NCBI GenBank assembly: GCA_023213315.1
Contig: JAKCPI010005010.1
Span: forward strand, 62,001 to 126,000
Length of the DNA stretch: 64,000 bases
Reading direction: 5' to 3'
Origin: Euborellia annulipes
Taxonomy: Eukaryota; Arthropoda; Insecta; Dermaptera; Anisolabididae
In this document: piece after piece, positions 35,955 through 48,800 of the stretch
Layout: every line of letters starts with the position of its first letter
Numbering within the stretch: position 1 is the first letter of the stretch
The notes under the pieces: generated by a model
Told to the model about the DNA's origin: nothing
Seen by the model: only the letters and a program-made list of their open reading frames with translations
The model's database searches: none
Program-made: the position numbers and the translations under genes

Positions 35955-36602
35955 TATATGAAATATAAGAGAAAGTATTGTGATCATGTTAAAAATTCGA
36001 TGTCGAGGTTTTGATTGATATTCACGTTTTGAGAGAGAGAGAAAAAAAACAATTTTGTAAAATATTTGGGCTTTTATTTAAACCTTTGTAATTTGTGTTC
36101 TTTAATAAGTGTGTTTGTATTTTTATATAAAAAAAAGAAAGTTAGCTAAAGATAAAAAAAGACATTGGAATAAGCGAGTGCTTTGGCATATTGCCTTTAG
36201 CCTGATCCATGCATCCCGACAACAAAACAATCCATCCAATCTTGGGCTCCACAACATAAGAGGAAAACATGCCAAGAGAGAGAAAAATTCACCTCTAAAT
36301 AAAAAAAAAAAAAGAGAAAATGAGGAAAAGGGTGCAAAATCTATAATTAATCCTTGTCTAGCGATTCGACTGGCCAACAAATTTTCTTTTTTTAAATAAT
36401 TGCTTGTTTAAATTTAGCTTTATTTCAAAATAGGAGAGTCAAATAAATTGATGTGGTGTGATATATGCTAGTTTCTCAGCAATGTGAAATATCATACTTT
36501 TCAGTGTTTTTTCTCAATATGTCGAAGAGTTATATTAAATACCTTCGGAGAAAACACTCTTAAAAGTCAGGCCATGAAATTACATTACACCTATCCTCAA
36601 AA

Positions 36603-36987
36603 CAGTGGCGTAGTGAGCTTAACTCGCGCCCGGGGCACAATATCTTTTAGCGCCCCCCCCCCCATTCGAAAACCATATAAAATTATACAGGGGGCGTATA
36701 TAGAAATTTTCCGGGGGGGGCGAACTAAAAATTTTCCTGCCTGCGGAAAATTTTTTGCCCTGCTGTTAAAATTTAATTTTTTTAGGAAGGCTAAATTTTG
36801 CGGAATTTTTTCCCCTTCCTGCGGAAAAATTTTATTTTTTTTGCGGAACCAAATTTTCCCGTCACGCGGAAAATTTTTTTCCCAGACATTAAAATTATTT
36901 TTTGTTTTGCGGACCATCTGGCGCCCCTTTGTGAGTAGCGCCCGGGGCATGATGACCCCCCTTGCCCCCCCTCTCGCTACGCCACTG
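36603..36987. mobile_element. Non-autonomous hAT element, 385 bp, TSD CCTCAAAA
   Basis: CAGTGGCGTAGTGAGCTTAA and CTCGCTACGCCACTG ends. The perfect 8-bp duplication CCTCAAAA lies at 36595-36602 and 36988-36995. Long ORFs on both strands run through its repetitive TTTTCCGC-rich interior but show no transposase motif. Confidence 0.85.
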
Positions 36988-37927
36988 CCTCAAAAAAAAT
37001 AATAATAAATATATAAAAGTTCGAGATATAAACCGATCAAGGCTTTAGCTGGTCATGGATAATCTGAATTGTTTGCATTATCGACGCAAGAGGCGCCACT
37101 AATCAATAACGCCTTGTAATTATGCAACGTCCTTACAAGATTGGTAAAATGTATGCCTATTTAATAGGAACACAGATCATACACATATAAAGACTGGACA
37201 GTTCCACGTTAGAATTTGGTAGAGCCCCCTCAAAATGAATAAGTTAAATTGCTCCAATCACTTCATTCAGTTCATCAGTATTAGTTTCCGGAGAAAGTAT
37301 ATAAAACAAACATTAAAGTGATTAAACTTGGTATGCTAATTACGTGAGTGACTGACATTCATTTCGCTCCAGGGGAGATGTTTTGATATTTGAAGAAGAT
37401 ATCACACGAAAAAATTCAAATCACTATTTAAAATTTATTTATATATATTAGGGTGATGCTCATGGGCGTAACTAGGAAAGACCTTAGACAAAAAACCGTA
37501 TATCTATAGGTGAAATGAACGTCCCTTAAAAACACGTCCAAAAGAACACTTCAACACAGCAAAGAACAAACAAATGAAGTCAGCATTAGCGATTCATTGA
37601 CTCGACATGAATCATGAGATGGATTATGAGAGCTGAAGCATTTTATGCCACGAAAAAAATGATCAGAAGAGGAAATTCAAAGTGGCAGCTCACATTCAAC
37701 TCATAAAAAGTCGTACCATAAATTTCTAGAGTGACACAGAATATCTCTGTAACAACTACACCGGGATTATAAATAAAAAAATCAACAAATAAAATGTTGT
37801 TAATATTGTATACTTTTTGCTTTCCTGCTTTTGAAATTATACTAACAATTATATAAAAAATATTCACTTGAATTTAATATTTATTAATTTTTATTTGTAT
37901 AAAAATTTAAAATTATAACCATGTAGT

Positions 37928-38299
37928 CAGGACCGTAATTAGCTTTTTTAGGTCCCTGTGCAAAAATTTTTTTAGGGCCCCTATATTTTTTTGGGAAAAA
38001 GTAATTATAGGTCAAATAGATATCACATAAAAAGTTTATTGTACACAAAAATATATTACATTATTTATATGAATATGATAAGAATATTTAATTTTCATTC
38101 AATTGTACTCTTCTAGCTTTCATTTGAGCAAAGTCATTAATTATATCGTCAAAATTAATATCCACCACCTATTTTCAATTCTATGATTTTATGCAGTGGC
38201 GTAACGTACATCCCCGCAAATCTCCGATGCCTTGGGGGGCCCCTAGATCTCTGGGCCCTTTGCTGGTGCACCTGTTGCACCTGCCTAGTTACGGCCCTG
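37928..38299. mobile_element. Non-autonomous hAT element, 372 bp, TSD CATGTAGT
   Basis: CAGGACCGTAATTAG and CTAGTTACGGCCCTG ends. The perfect 8-bp duplication CATGTAGT lies at 37920-37927 and 38300-38307. A CAGTGGCGTAACGTAC sequence at 38194 inside resembles the end of the 56557 element, so it may be composite. Confidence 0.85.
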
Positions 38300-39251
38300 C
38301 ATGTAGTACTAAATTGTCCGCTAGATGCCACACCTGTGCTCAATGTCTTCCATACACACTAAAGAGAGGCAAATTGAACTGATTGCATGTGTTGGCGCTA
38401 GAGCGCTCTGGCATCAGTTATTGTTGGGCTGGAAGACATCTTTATTTAGAAATTAAAGCCTTTATTTTCTTCTGTTTATTTAATAAATTGTCATTGTACA
38501 AACAATATATTTATCTTATAAATAAATATAGGAATCGAAGGAAAATATAGTCTAACAATTACTAATATTAGTTTTATAAGGTAAACTTTATATGCATAAG
38601 CATACTCTATAAAATTATTTCTTCAAATAATAATAAATAGAAATATTATCTCAAATTCTATATTTACCAAATGTGTTAAGGAGTAGTATGACTCAATATA
38701 CCATAAGATGATCTAATAAGACTTAATTGTATAGATCAACGCTACCCAACCTGGAATAGGAATATGCGAAATAAAAAAAAAGTAATAACAGTATATATAT
38801 TTTTGCAATAAAAGTAAATAGAGTTATACATTTTGATCAAATGGTTAGCAAAGTGTTTCGCAAATCTAATTGGCATTTTTTCTCCTATAAAAAAATTGTA
38901 GTCAGACGGTACTACTATAAATGGGAATGGCACAAAACAAGATCAAGGTATATTTCATTTGACAAGAGTGTCGCGGGCCACTACTGCCTTAGAGAATGAA
39001 AATTTCCTCCCTTCGATGAATATCATAAAAACACTTGATGCTTAATATAAATAAAACTTAATATAACTTAATATAAATAAATATCATTGAAACAAACTTT
39101 ATAAAAATATTAATTATATTTATTTATTGTAGAATATAATAGTTATAAAAATATGCATATGAAGTAATAAATAGAAACGGACATACAGTATTTTAAATCA
39201 ATTTTTAATATTTATGGAGGACACTTTAAAAAAATATATTAATCATTTATT

Positions 39252-39395
39252 TATTGAGATCAGCCCACGACTAACGTTCCGGTCGTAGGTTTAGACTATC
39301 ATCAGAGCTGGGGATGTGCCAAAAAGGCAATAATCACTTTTCCAGCTCTGATGATGGTTCAAACCTAGGATCTCAATAAAGATACTACATTGGGT
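39252..39395. repeat. Foldback with CTGATGATGG boxes
   Basis: GAGATCAGCCCACG... with TATCATCAGAGCTGG, mirrored by CCAGCTCTGATGATGG...AGGATCTC. Only one arm keeps GTTCCGGTCGTAGG, the complement of the GAAA box region (GGAAC). Confidence 0.55.
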
Positions 39396-39683
39396 GCATC
39401 TTCTTTTTGTTCTCCCTTCAACGTAGATAATAATTGATAATTTATGGTGGGCAAAAAATGTTTATATGAATTAAATTCTCTCTTCTCTGGCATTTTTGTC
39501 TTCTTCCCTCATACTTGAAAAAATATCATGTAATAATTAGTTAAGTTAGGAAAGAATGAGGGTGCGTGCTTTCAAGGAAGTGAAGTTGAGGAATTATTTT
39601 TTTTTTTTTTGAAATCATGAATAAATGATAGGAAAAAAAGGGGAATTATTTTAATAATTTTTAATACGATTTAAAATAAAATG

Positions 39684-39874
39684 TCATATATTAATAGTCA
39701 CATATTCATAAATCCAACTTGTGAATTTCGCAGCATCGGTATATACTACATATTGCCTGCTGTTACAGTTAATTCCATTTCGGAGGGCAAAAGAAACAAT
39801 TCCACGTAACATCCAGCGATTGTTCAAATAAAGAGCGAGGCCCCCGCCGCTGTCTCCCGAGCATGGGCTAGTGC
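39684..39874 (-). CDS. gd-like protease exon 9: catalytic serine and C-terminus
   Basis: The acceptor is TTTTTTAG at 39876-39875. It encodes TSPCSGDSGGG with catalytic Ser425, then RWMLRGIVSFA and the C-terminal helix TSWIYEYVTINI, and stops at TGA 39686-39684. The residue at position 189 is Ser and the 214-216 segment reads SFA. No clear polyadenylation signal is seen just downstream. Confidence 0.95.
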
Positions 39875-42800
39875 CTAAAAAAAATTATATATAGAAAATA
39901 TATTTTAATCTCTCAAATTATAAATAATAAATGTCAATTTGTTAAATGGCTGTTGTATTTTAACAAGAGGCTGCTTGCTCCTTCATTTATTGTTAAAAAA
40001 TAAAAATTATATATAAATGCATATGATGAAAAAATAAATAATAACTGAAAGGTGTCTGTTCTGACATTAATTAATGATTGAAGAATATATTTTAATAGTT
40101 TGCATCTTGCAATCTATTAAATTCAAATAGAGAGCGGTCTTGTGGTCCAGACATAGAACATTTACAATCAGCGCATGGCTCAACATCCACGGCGGCATAA
40201 TTTAATTTAATTTGGAAAGAAAAATAATTTTACACGGAAGCGAGATTTTTAATTTTTATCATTTAATTTAAATTTTAATCCAAAATTTTATATTTGTTAA
40301 TTAAATTCTTACCATTTAAATAACCACCACAGAAATTTCTTTCATTTAGATATTTGGTGAACTCTTTATCACTTTTAAGGCAAGTATCACTTGAGACAAT
40401 AGGAACTGTAGCTTTGCGAGGTTCATCTGTAATTGTAGAGATATTCTCGTCTCTTCCCCAACCGGCCACCTGAAAAGGGATTGAATATTTAAAAGTTCTT
40501 TCAAACTAAAAACACAAGGGCATATGCTTCAATATATTATTTACTTTATACGAATATCGACTACTGGTGTGTCATCTTCAGAAGTGACAAATACAAATAC
40601 AAACTAGTATAGTATTTTTGATGATACTTCAAATGTCGAAATAAGTATACATTAATATATGAATGAATAAAATATTGAAACATATTGCTTCAATTTTATT
40701 TATTTTTTTTTACGAGATTGATTTTTATGAATACTTACAGTGCCTCTTTGGCCCTCTACAGAATTGAGGTCATCGGTGAGTGTCCAAATACAAAGGGGAC
40801 GAACATATCTTGTGTAACTCATCGTCTCTGTGAGTTCCATTAGGGCAATATCAGCAACTAGAGTATCGATATTAAAATCGGAATGGATTATAATTTGGCG
40901 TACCTGAAAAAAATAAGTTTTTAGCAAATATTCTTATTATAAAAAAAATCAAATGAGAGGAAATAAATCTAAAGTTGCAATGCATGCAACTCAATTTTTT
41001 CGTTTATTTTTTATAGCATTAATTCTGAATAATATAAGTTGAAGAGAAGTTGCTGATGATGTTATGGGATGGAAAAGAGCAAGAACGGGCCAGCAAATAA
41101 AGAGAGCCTTTCGATGCCAAATGCCGAAAAGGAGACGTTTCGGACAAAATTTTATTTGCCCATCCTCAGTCCTTGCAATCTAATTAGGCACTCTCAGGAA
41201 GTATTAAACTCACCTGTTTTTATAAAAAAAATATACATGTGCACAAATTTGTGCCTCAACAACAATGAGAACTTTGTGCAATATTAATTTATAAGCCAAC
41301 GAGGACTGAGGATGGACGAATAAAATTTTGACCGAAACGTCTCCTTTTCGGCATTTGGCATCCAAAGGCTCTCTTTATTTGCTGCACCTGTACTTGCTCT
41401 CTTCCATCCCATTAATTCTTATAGTCTCTTATTATTACATTCATATAATCTGAGGTAGGATGTGAAAATGCAGGCAGCCAAAAATAAAACACTCTAAATT
41501 CCCTTTGAATGTCCAGACGTTTCGGTCAAAATTTATTCTCCCATCCTCAGTGAACTATTCTAGTGGGAGAGAGTTAAGTCTCCTTTGATATACATAGAGG
41601 TTATTAAATTCTACTACGTATTCTATTTAATATAATAATATGATGATAAATGAGTTTTTTGATATTAAAACTTTTTGCTATTTTCATAGTCTAGATACAA
41701 TCAGTAATGTGAAGAATGCCAAATTATATTAAATAGAATACTTAGTAGAATTTAATAACCTCTATGTATAATCAAAGGAGACTTAACTCTCCCACACTAG
41801 AATAGTTCACTGAGAATGGGTGAATAAATTTTGCCCGAAACGTCTCGCTTGAACTCAAGAGCCTTTCTTAACATCTGAACACATGCATATCCTAAATTGG
41901 CAATAAACTTGCCCGCCAAAGGTGGGCAATTGCTCGCCGAAGGCGAGCAAGGGGGTCCAGGGGGCAGAGCTCCCCTGGCTAGACGGAAAGCCCCCGCCGA
42001 AGGCGGGGCTTTGCGTCTAGTATACAGTATATATACATAAATTACGGTTATCGTATAAAGTCTTCTATGGCCTAAGTTGCCGAAGACTGTGTGTATGTGT
42101 GTGTGAGTGTGAATGGGAAAAAAGTGTGAGTGTTAAAAAAAAAAAAATAAAAGTTATTTGTTTCTCTTACTTCAGATGATTGCACTCCTGCCCTTTCAGC
42201 GGGTCGTCGAATATAATGTTTACCCATAAAAACAGACAATTCAGAAAATCTTCGTTTCGTTGTTTTATTGGAGTGATACATGCAATGAGCAGCTGAAAAG
42301 AAAAAAATATATTGGAATTATAAAAAAACAATTGAGTGTAACTATTGATAACTCCACCAAATTTAATAGAATGTATACAAGTTTCTAAAAGTTGCATTGC
42401 TTGGTACTCACCTGTAAGGACATATCTTGGTGAAATTAAAGATCCTCCGCAGAAAAATTCATTTCCCCACTCAGTTACTGTGAAGAGTGCTGCTAACCAA
42501 GGCCAATCGCCTTTTTGATAAGATACGCCGCCAGCAATCAGCGACTGTGGAGGGAGGACACCGCAGCTATCTATTTGCCAAAAAGAAAGAAATAATTTAT
42601 TAAATTAAAAATTGGGTTTGAACGTGTTGTATGGAGTTGGATGAAGAGTTCAAATTTTTTTAATTTTTTTTTTTTTTTTTTTTTGGAATGAGTGCCTAAG
42701 GTCCGAAGATCTATAATAACCAGTGGTCACATGCAGCCAGGAAGAATAAAGTTAAAAAAAAAAAAAAAAAAAGGAGCAGCATAAAAGGGGAACTCAACTG

Positions 42801-45800
42801 CGGGAACTGAGAAGAAGCCTGTTGAGATTAAACTTGAAAGTCTGAAGATTGTAGGTTTTGGGGAAGATAGACGCAGGGAGCTTGTTCCAATCAAGGAAGG
42901 TCAATTAGTGGAGAATGCAGCAATAAAGAGCCTTAGTTAAAACGCATGGTGGTGCAGGTAAGGAATCGACTGCGTGCATTGAGAGCGAAAGTCGAGACAC
43001 AATTCTGTTGACCCTGCGTGTTTTATGTAAATACAGATATTATGTAGGCGATGACTACAATATACGTCGTATATTATATTTATTTACATAAGTTTAGAAT
43101 CGAATTCAAATGATTTAAACCTAGGATCCATCCATTTGGCCGATTTTGTTCAAAAGCTTATTTTCACCCCATGGGGTGGGGGGGTGTAGCTCTTTTAGTT
43201 CCTAAGATATTTTGTTCACAGACAGACCATGTCGCGAAAACCACTTTTTTGGATTCAGGGGACCTTAACCCATTTCTTCCCGGCGTTGCGTATACGCAAC
43301 ACCAAGTTTAACTTCATAAAATGCAGTCAAAATGAAGTTTTTATGCAAAAGTCATCATTCATTTATTAAAAGGCATTCATAAGCTTTCTTTCTGTGTATT
43401 TACATTTCAAAATAAGTGCAACACTCTGTGAAAAAAATTAATTACTGAACACCTGTTTTTATCAATATTTTTCAATAATTTTTTTCAAGTACTAAAATAT
43501 ATTTAATTCAACTTTTATGTACATATTCCAGAATGTTATAGATGTGGAATACACATGTATTTTTTTTCTTAAATATATTCGACCTATGACACAGTAGTGA
43601 ATGATACATTTATCCGTTGCGTTGACGCAACGTTGGGAGTTCCCCGGCTCGGTTTTTAGTAGTAACATCGTATTATAATATCCTTCTATGACTTTCGTAT
43701 TTTATTTTATTATTATTATTGTTTTATTATTTGTCCTATTTTTCAATTATTGAACATAGAAATGTCTTTCTACAAAAAGAAAATACTAACAGCTGAGAAA
43801 ATTATAGCTATTTTTGAGGAATTAGAGGGAGAAGAAGCCATTTATGTAGTCATGATAACTCCTAAAGTAGATAAACTAACTGATGAAGAAGAAATAGAAG
43901 ATGGACTTATGATTATCAATGACGGGGGTGAATAATTACAGTACATATAGTGCTACATATAAAATTTATGTCAGTATAGACGACAAAACAGATATATCAG
44001 TACCTGAAACTACTAATTTCTGATGAACCACACTAGAAAAAAATGTATCCTATAACAAAGGGGCCGAATGTGTCCCAACTAACAGTGATACTCCTAAAAA
44101 CTGTAAAGTCAGATGTGTCTAAGAAATAAAAATAAATTTGGAAATTTGACACGCTTACAATTGTTTGAACATTTCTTAGACGAAATTGTGGAGGATATAG
44201 TAGAGTTTTGAATAAACTATGTTCAAACTAAAATAACCTGACATTTGTAATTTCAATAAGAACATTAAGAGAGAACAGAACTCTCCATATTATAATCCGC
44301 GATGAAGAAAATGCGCAGACGAGATGCAAAATTTGCAAAATCCAGATGATCTACATATGCAAAAAAATATCAGTTTCACCTTCATTCACATTTTTTTTTT
44401 AATTTCATGAGTAATAGAATCAATCTTGTTCAGTTTTTTCATACAATCATGAATATTTAACATTTTGAGCAAAGAAAAGTAGGTGATTGAAATAAAAAAA
44501 AAATTATTTTTTACCAGGAAACTCCCAACGTTGCGTGAGCGCAACGTTATGTTATGTCAAAATGACAACACATACTGCTAATTTTTAATATTTATCATCT
44601 TATTTGAATTACTTTTAAGTGGAATTGATGACAAAATAAAATATTTTTTCAAAATTTCTATTGTCGGGAAGATATGGGTTAAAACGCGAAGATCCATAAA
44701 AATCTCGACATCGAATTTTTGACATTCTCTTTATATATTTCATATGTGGACCCTGTTAAGCAATGGTGTGTCAAAGACCAAAAAATTCAAAAATGAGTTA
44801 AGCACGGAATATTGTTTCAAATGCTATAATTAATAATATTTTTTATGAAATATGTCCTAAAAAAATTTATATTTAATGTTACTTGCACAATTGACAAAAA
44901 AAATTATATATAATCCAACGTAAACAAAAAACTTTATTGTTGATTTTCTCAAAACTCGATGTTTGGTCTTTGACACGCCATTGCATAACAGGGTCCATAT
45001 AGGGCAAGAGAAAGTAAAAATAGACAAGCAATTGAAATTAGTGTAAAAAGTAGATGATTATTCTTACTATCTTCTGTTTGAGGAGGTGGCTCTGTTGTAG
45101 TAGTTCGACGACGAGTTGGAGTTGGTGGTGGTGGTGTTTGTGGTTGTCTTGGTGGTGGTTCATAAATTTCAGGAATCTCATAAATCGGCGGCCTCGGCCT
45201 GAGAGTAGTAGTCGTTGTAGTTGTGTCGAAAATCCAAGAAGGCTCAGGTCCTACTGGTTTAGTACCACCTCCAGAGAGAGTTTGCACGCGTCTAAATTCA
45301 TGTTCCAATGTAACTTTCGCACGATAATGTATCACTAGAAGAAATAAATAAATAAATAAATATTAAGCTGACAGGTTTCGAAATTGGGTAAAAGGTAATT
45401 TAATATGGCAAAATATGAAAAAAAATATTGTAAAAGAAGTTTCAGCTCTTAATTTTAATTTTAATTACCTCCTCTTGATAGTTGAATTTTTCCCATTTAA
45501 ATAACATGTAAATCAATGTATTTTTTTTAACAATTGTTATAGCTCAGTTCGGTTTTATGATTTTTTCATTGCAATTAGTCGCAATCAATAGTGTATTAGA
45601 CACTCTTTAAAATGTCCAGTATTATTTTATTGTTACTTGAACCGTTTCGTCGCTGTCGGCCTCGAAAGCCCTATTTCCATGAAAATGTCATATTTTCTTT
45701 GTTTTTAACAAAACGGCTGAAGATACAATAAAAAACGTAAGGAAAAACTTGCAGGAAATTAGATTTTCTACAAAAAATGTCCTATGAAGAATTTAGCTCA

Positions 45801-48800
45801 AGTGCGTTATTCACAGGCTATATTTAAATCTTTTCCAAAAGAAATGCAAATGCCCCCTCCCGCCCAAATGACGTCTCTGAAATTAATGTCTATTGAACAA
45901 GTCGAATTTCAGCATTTATTTAATTGTTCCATTAATTATATTAAAAATTCAAAATATTTAGGTTATTAAAAATATTTTCTTTAAATTGGAAATATCTCAC
46001 AAGTCAGATTAAATTTTTTTATTATTTATTTCCCTGGAAGTAAAGGATTTGAGTTTTCTGTTGTTGTTTCGATTAGTTATTATGTTGATTTCAACTACCG
46101 TAATAGAGTGATTAATTAAACATGCAAAAATCAAGAATAATCACTTGGAGTGTTTCGGCAGTACAAATCTCCATTGATTTGAATTTCTTCCAAATTAGGT
46201 CGAGGGGATTCTATCCCAAAATTAACTTTGTAAACCAGAGGTTCTTGAGAGCCGCTTGCGAGTTGTTGCAGAATTGTATCTCCATGAAGAAGGCCAAGTG
46301 AGCCGAGATATTTCTGAAAACAAAAAACATCCAGTGAATAAAAAGTAAAAATTAAACCGATATAAAATATACACTCAATGGCTAAATTTTAGTTTCAAAT
46401 AATTTAAATCATAGATGACAGCCGAAGGCAGCAGCTAGTATTGGCATTCTTTGGAAAACTCCTCCCCGAAAGTTTTTTTGGATACCAAACATGGAATCAA
46501 ATAAATAATATAAAAAAAAAGAAACTCATCATCTATAATACTTTAGAAATTAATTTTTTTCTTAAGAAATAAACAGGAAGCTTGCGGAGTAAAAAAAGAA
46601 TAGCGTCATAAATATAATAAATATTTTGGGAATGGGTTTGTGTTTGATATCGCGCCTGCAGGGACCAAATTATTCAATCAAGTACAAATCTCTTTATCTC
46701 TAACGATATATGGACCCTGCACTACGCATTAGTGTGTCAAGCGCCAGCTACCGAGTTTTGAGAAAATTAACATTAAAGTTTTTTGTTTTCATTGGATTAT
46801 ATTTAGGACATATTTCATAAAAAATACTATTAATTATAGCATTTGAAACAATATTCCGTGCTTAACTCAATTTTTAATTTTTGGCGCTTGACACACTATT
46901 GCATAACAGGGTCCATATAATGATTGGCGTTGTTTGAAACTGGCAATGTATTTTAAAGAAAGCTCAGTGAAACAAATTCCCCTCCCTCCCCTCTTCCCAT
47001 CACTTTAATTAGACCTATAGCCTATATTTATAAGTTAATCAAAAGCGCGATTCCCTGACTCGGAGTTTTCGATGTGTCAAAAGCATAGAATCAAATCTTG
47101 GACGGAGAAGAATTTAGAGGGAAGGACCTTGAATATTTATTTATTCTTACTATTCTTATTTGTTCTCCGTTAAATAATTAATTTAAATGTAATTTCTAAC
47201 ACTCCAGGGATCTCCATTGATTGCTGAAGTAAAAAAAAACTGCAAAATAGAAAGTGATGAGTCATGGAAATTTCGGATTAGATTTTGTTTCTATTTTCCT
47301 TGTTGAGTTTTTATTCATACGTACTGTATAACGATGACCTCTTATTTGTTTATATATAAACATAAATACGGTACAGATACGTAAATAAAAAAATCTTTTT
47401 TTCTGAATATCCACTTTATTAAAATATAAACGCCCCCTCGGCTTTTGAAGTTGGTCGATTAGCAAAAAGATATCATCTAAAATGTTTTGTTATTATCAAA
47501 TATTGTGTATCAATAGATAAAATAATTGAAGACCGTTTATGTCCTTTTCTTAGAGAAGGAATCATAAATCTATCTCTCGTAATAGTTAAAACATCTATTG
47601 AGGAGATGAGCAGTTAGCGGAGTCAACTTTCGAATCTTGGAGTTCAAGGTGACTCAAGTTCATATTTAGCATTGGCAAATAATTATCAAAACTTCAATTA
47701 TAGTAAATCGTAAAATTACTACAACAATGGAGGCTCAGGAAGTATGATCTCCGCTCGAATAGAAATTATGAGTTAGCACACAAGCATAGGAGCTGGCCGA
47801 GAAGAATAAATTGGCCATTCAATTCAATTTACCTTTAATTAGAATAATATAAGGAGGCAAGTGGCTAAGCTGGGAGTCCGAAGTCACAAAACGTCTCGGG
47901 TTTGAATCCGGCTTTCCGCAAATAATTCAAACATTTATTGAAGGGTAGAAAAGTGGGAGATCTCACTCCAGAGACATAATGAGCCCAAGTGCCTTAAAAA
48001 TGAAGATTACTGCCTCGTAAAAACCCATAATAATATAACTATTATTTAATCACTCTAACTAAAAAAATGTTGAGATTAGATTTTAAAAATTTACCAAAAA
48101 GTGTAAAAAATTATACAATAAAATATTTTAACAATATTTTGATTGAGAGCATCATATTAAGTATGAAAGAGACAAATAGATGCAATATTTTCATCAGACT
48201 GTGGATCATGTTAAACTTGATGGTGAGATGCTTCCCAAATCTCGCCGTTTTCGCTATCCCGAGGTTCGGCCACGATGATGAAGAGAAATCGGCGCTCTGT
48301 CTTTGAGATGCGAAAAGACCACTGCATGAGATGGAAATTCGGCGGGTCAGGTGGTCAGTTGGTATCACCAGACTCGACCAAATCCACAATGACGTCATCT
48401 GGAGTTTGGCATGGCTCCAATTGTTGACAAGAAGCACGAATGGCCTCTCTGGTGGTTTCATGTGTTACGCCAAGAGAGTAGTGGTGTGCAAAGTACGACG
48501 TATGATATCCTCCGACAACGAAGAGGATATATCCAAGCTTGGCTTTAGGGAGTAGTAGAGTCCCGCGGTAAGGAGAGAAGAAGTTTTAAAATGAATTTCT
48601 TCTAGAACATTTACAAGATCATAGAGGAGATCAATGATTTCCTGATTATATTATGCATTAAAGATAATAAAATAACAGAGAAATGTTTTCCTGCCTGCAA
48701 ATGGAAAGAAAATATTCTTTCACACCTGTAACATTAAATTATACGATGGCAGACTTTTGTCTTGGTTGAGTAAATAAAAAGAAAGATAAACATCATAAAT

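Larger units (their letters stand above)
26590..39683. other. Intergenic repeat-rich interval
   Basis: I find no gene between the ryanodine receptor promoter and the 3' end of the gd-like gene. Most of it is assigned to the repeats listed. Stretches with nothing recognised are about 31230-31800, 32640-32790, 34560-35020, 35060-35950 (MITE interior), 36060-36590, 37000-37920 and 38310-39240. Gene-like minus-strand frames at 31660-31902 and 36597-36950 lie in transposon sequence. Confidence 0.5.
43137..45018 (+). repeat. R1 3' part split by piggyBac and a MITE
   Basis: The R1 pieces are 43137-43264 (GGCCGATTTTGTTCAAAAGC...GGATTCAGGGGACC), 44683-44746 (AACGCGAAGATCCAT...CATATG) and 44998-45018 (GGGCAAGAGAAAGTAAAA). 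Joined, they form one normal R1 3' end. Confidence 0.8.

Noticed and set aside
36597..36950. 117-codon minus-strand frame and 172-codon plus-strand frame (36484-37002)
   Set aside because: Both run through a hAT-type MITE with internally repetitive TTTTCCGC sequence; no transposase motif, and frames are open on both strands because of composition.
45054..45338. Trp/Ser-rich plus-strand frame
   Set aside because: Shadow of the Thr/Pro linker exon of the gd-like protease.
48111..48461. 116-codon minus-strand frame
   Set aside because: Antisense of a decayed RTE-like LINE end; the plus strand carries the recognisable sequence.
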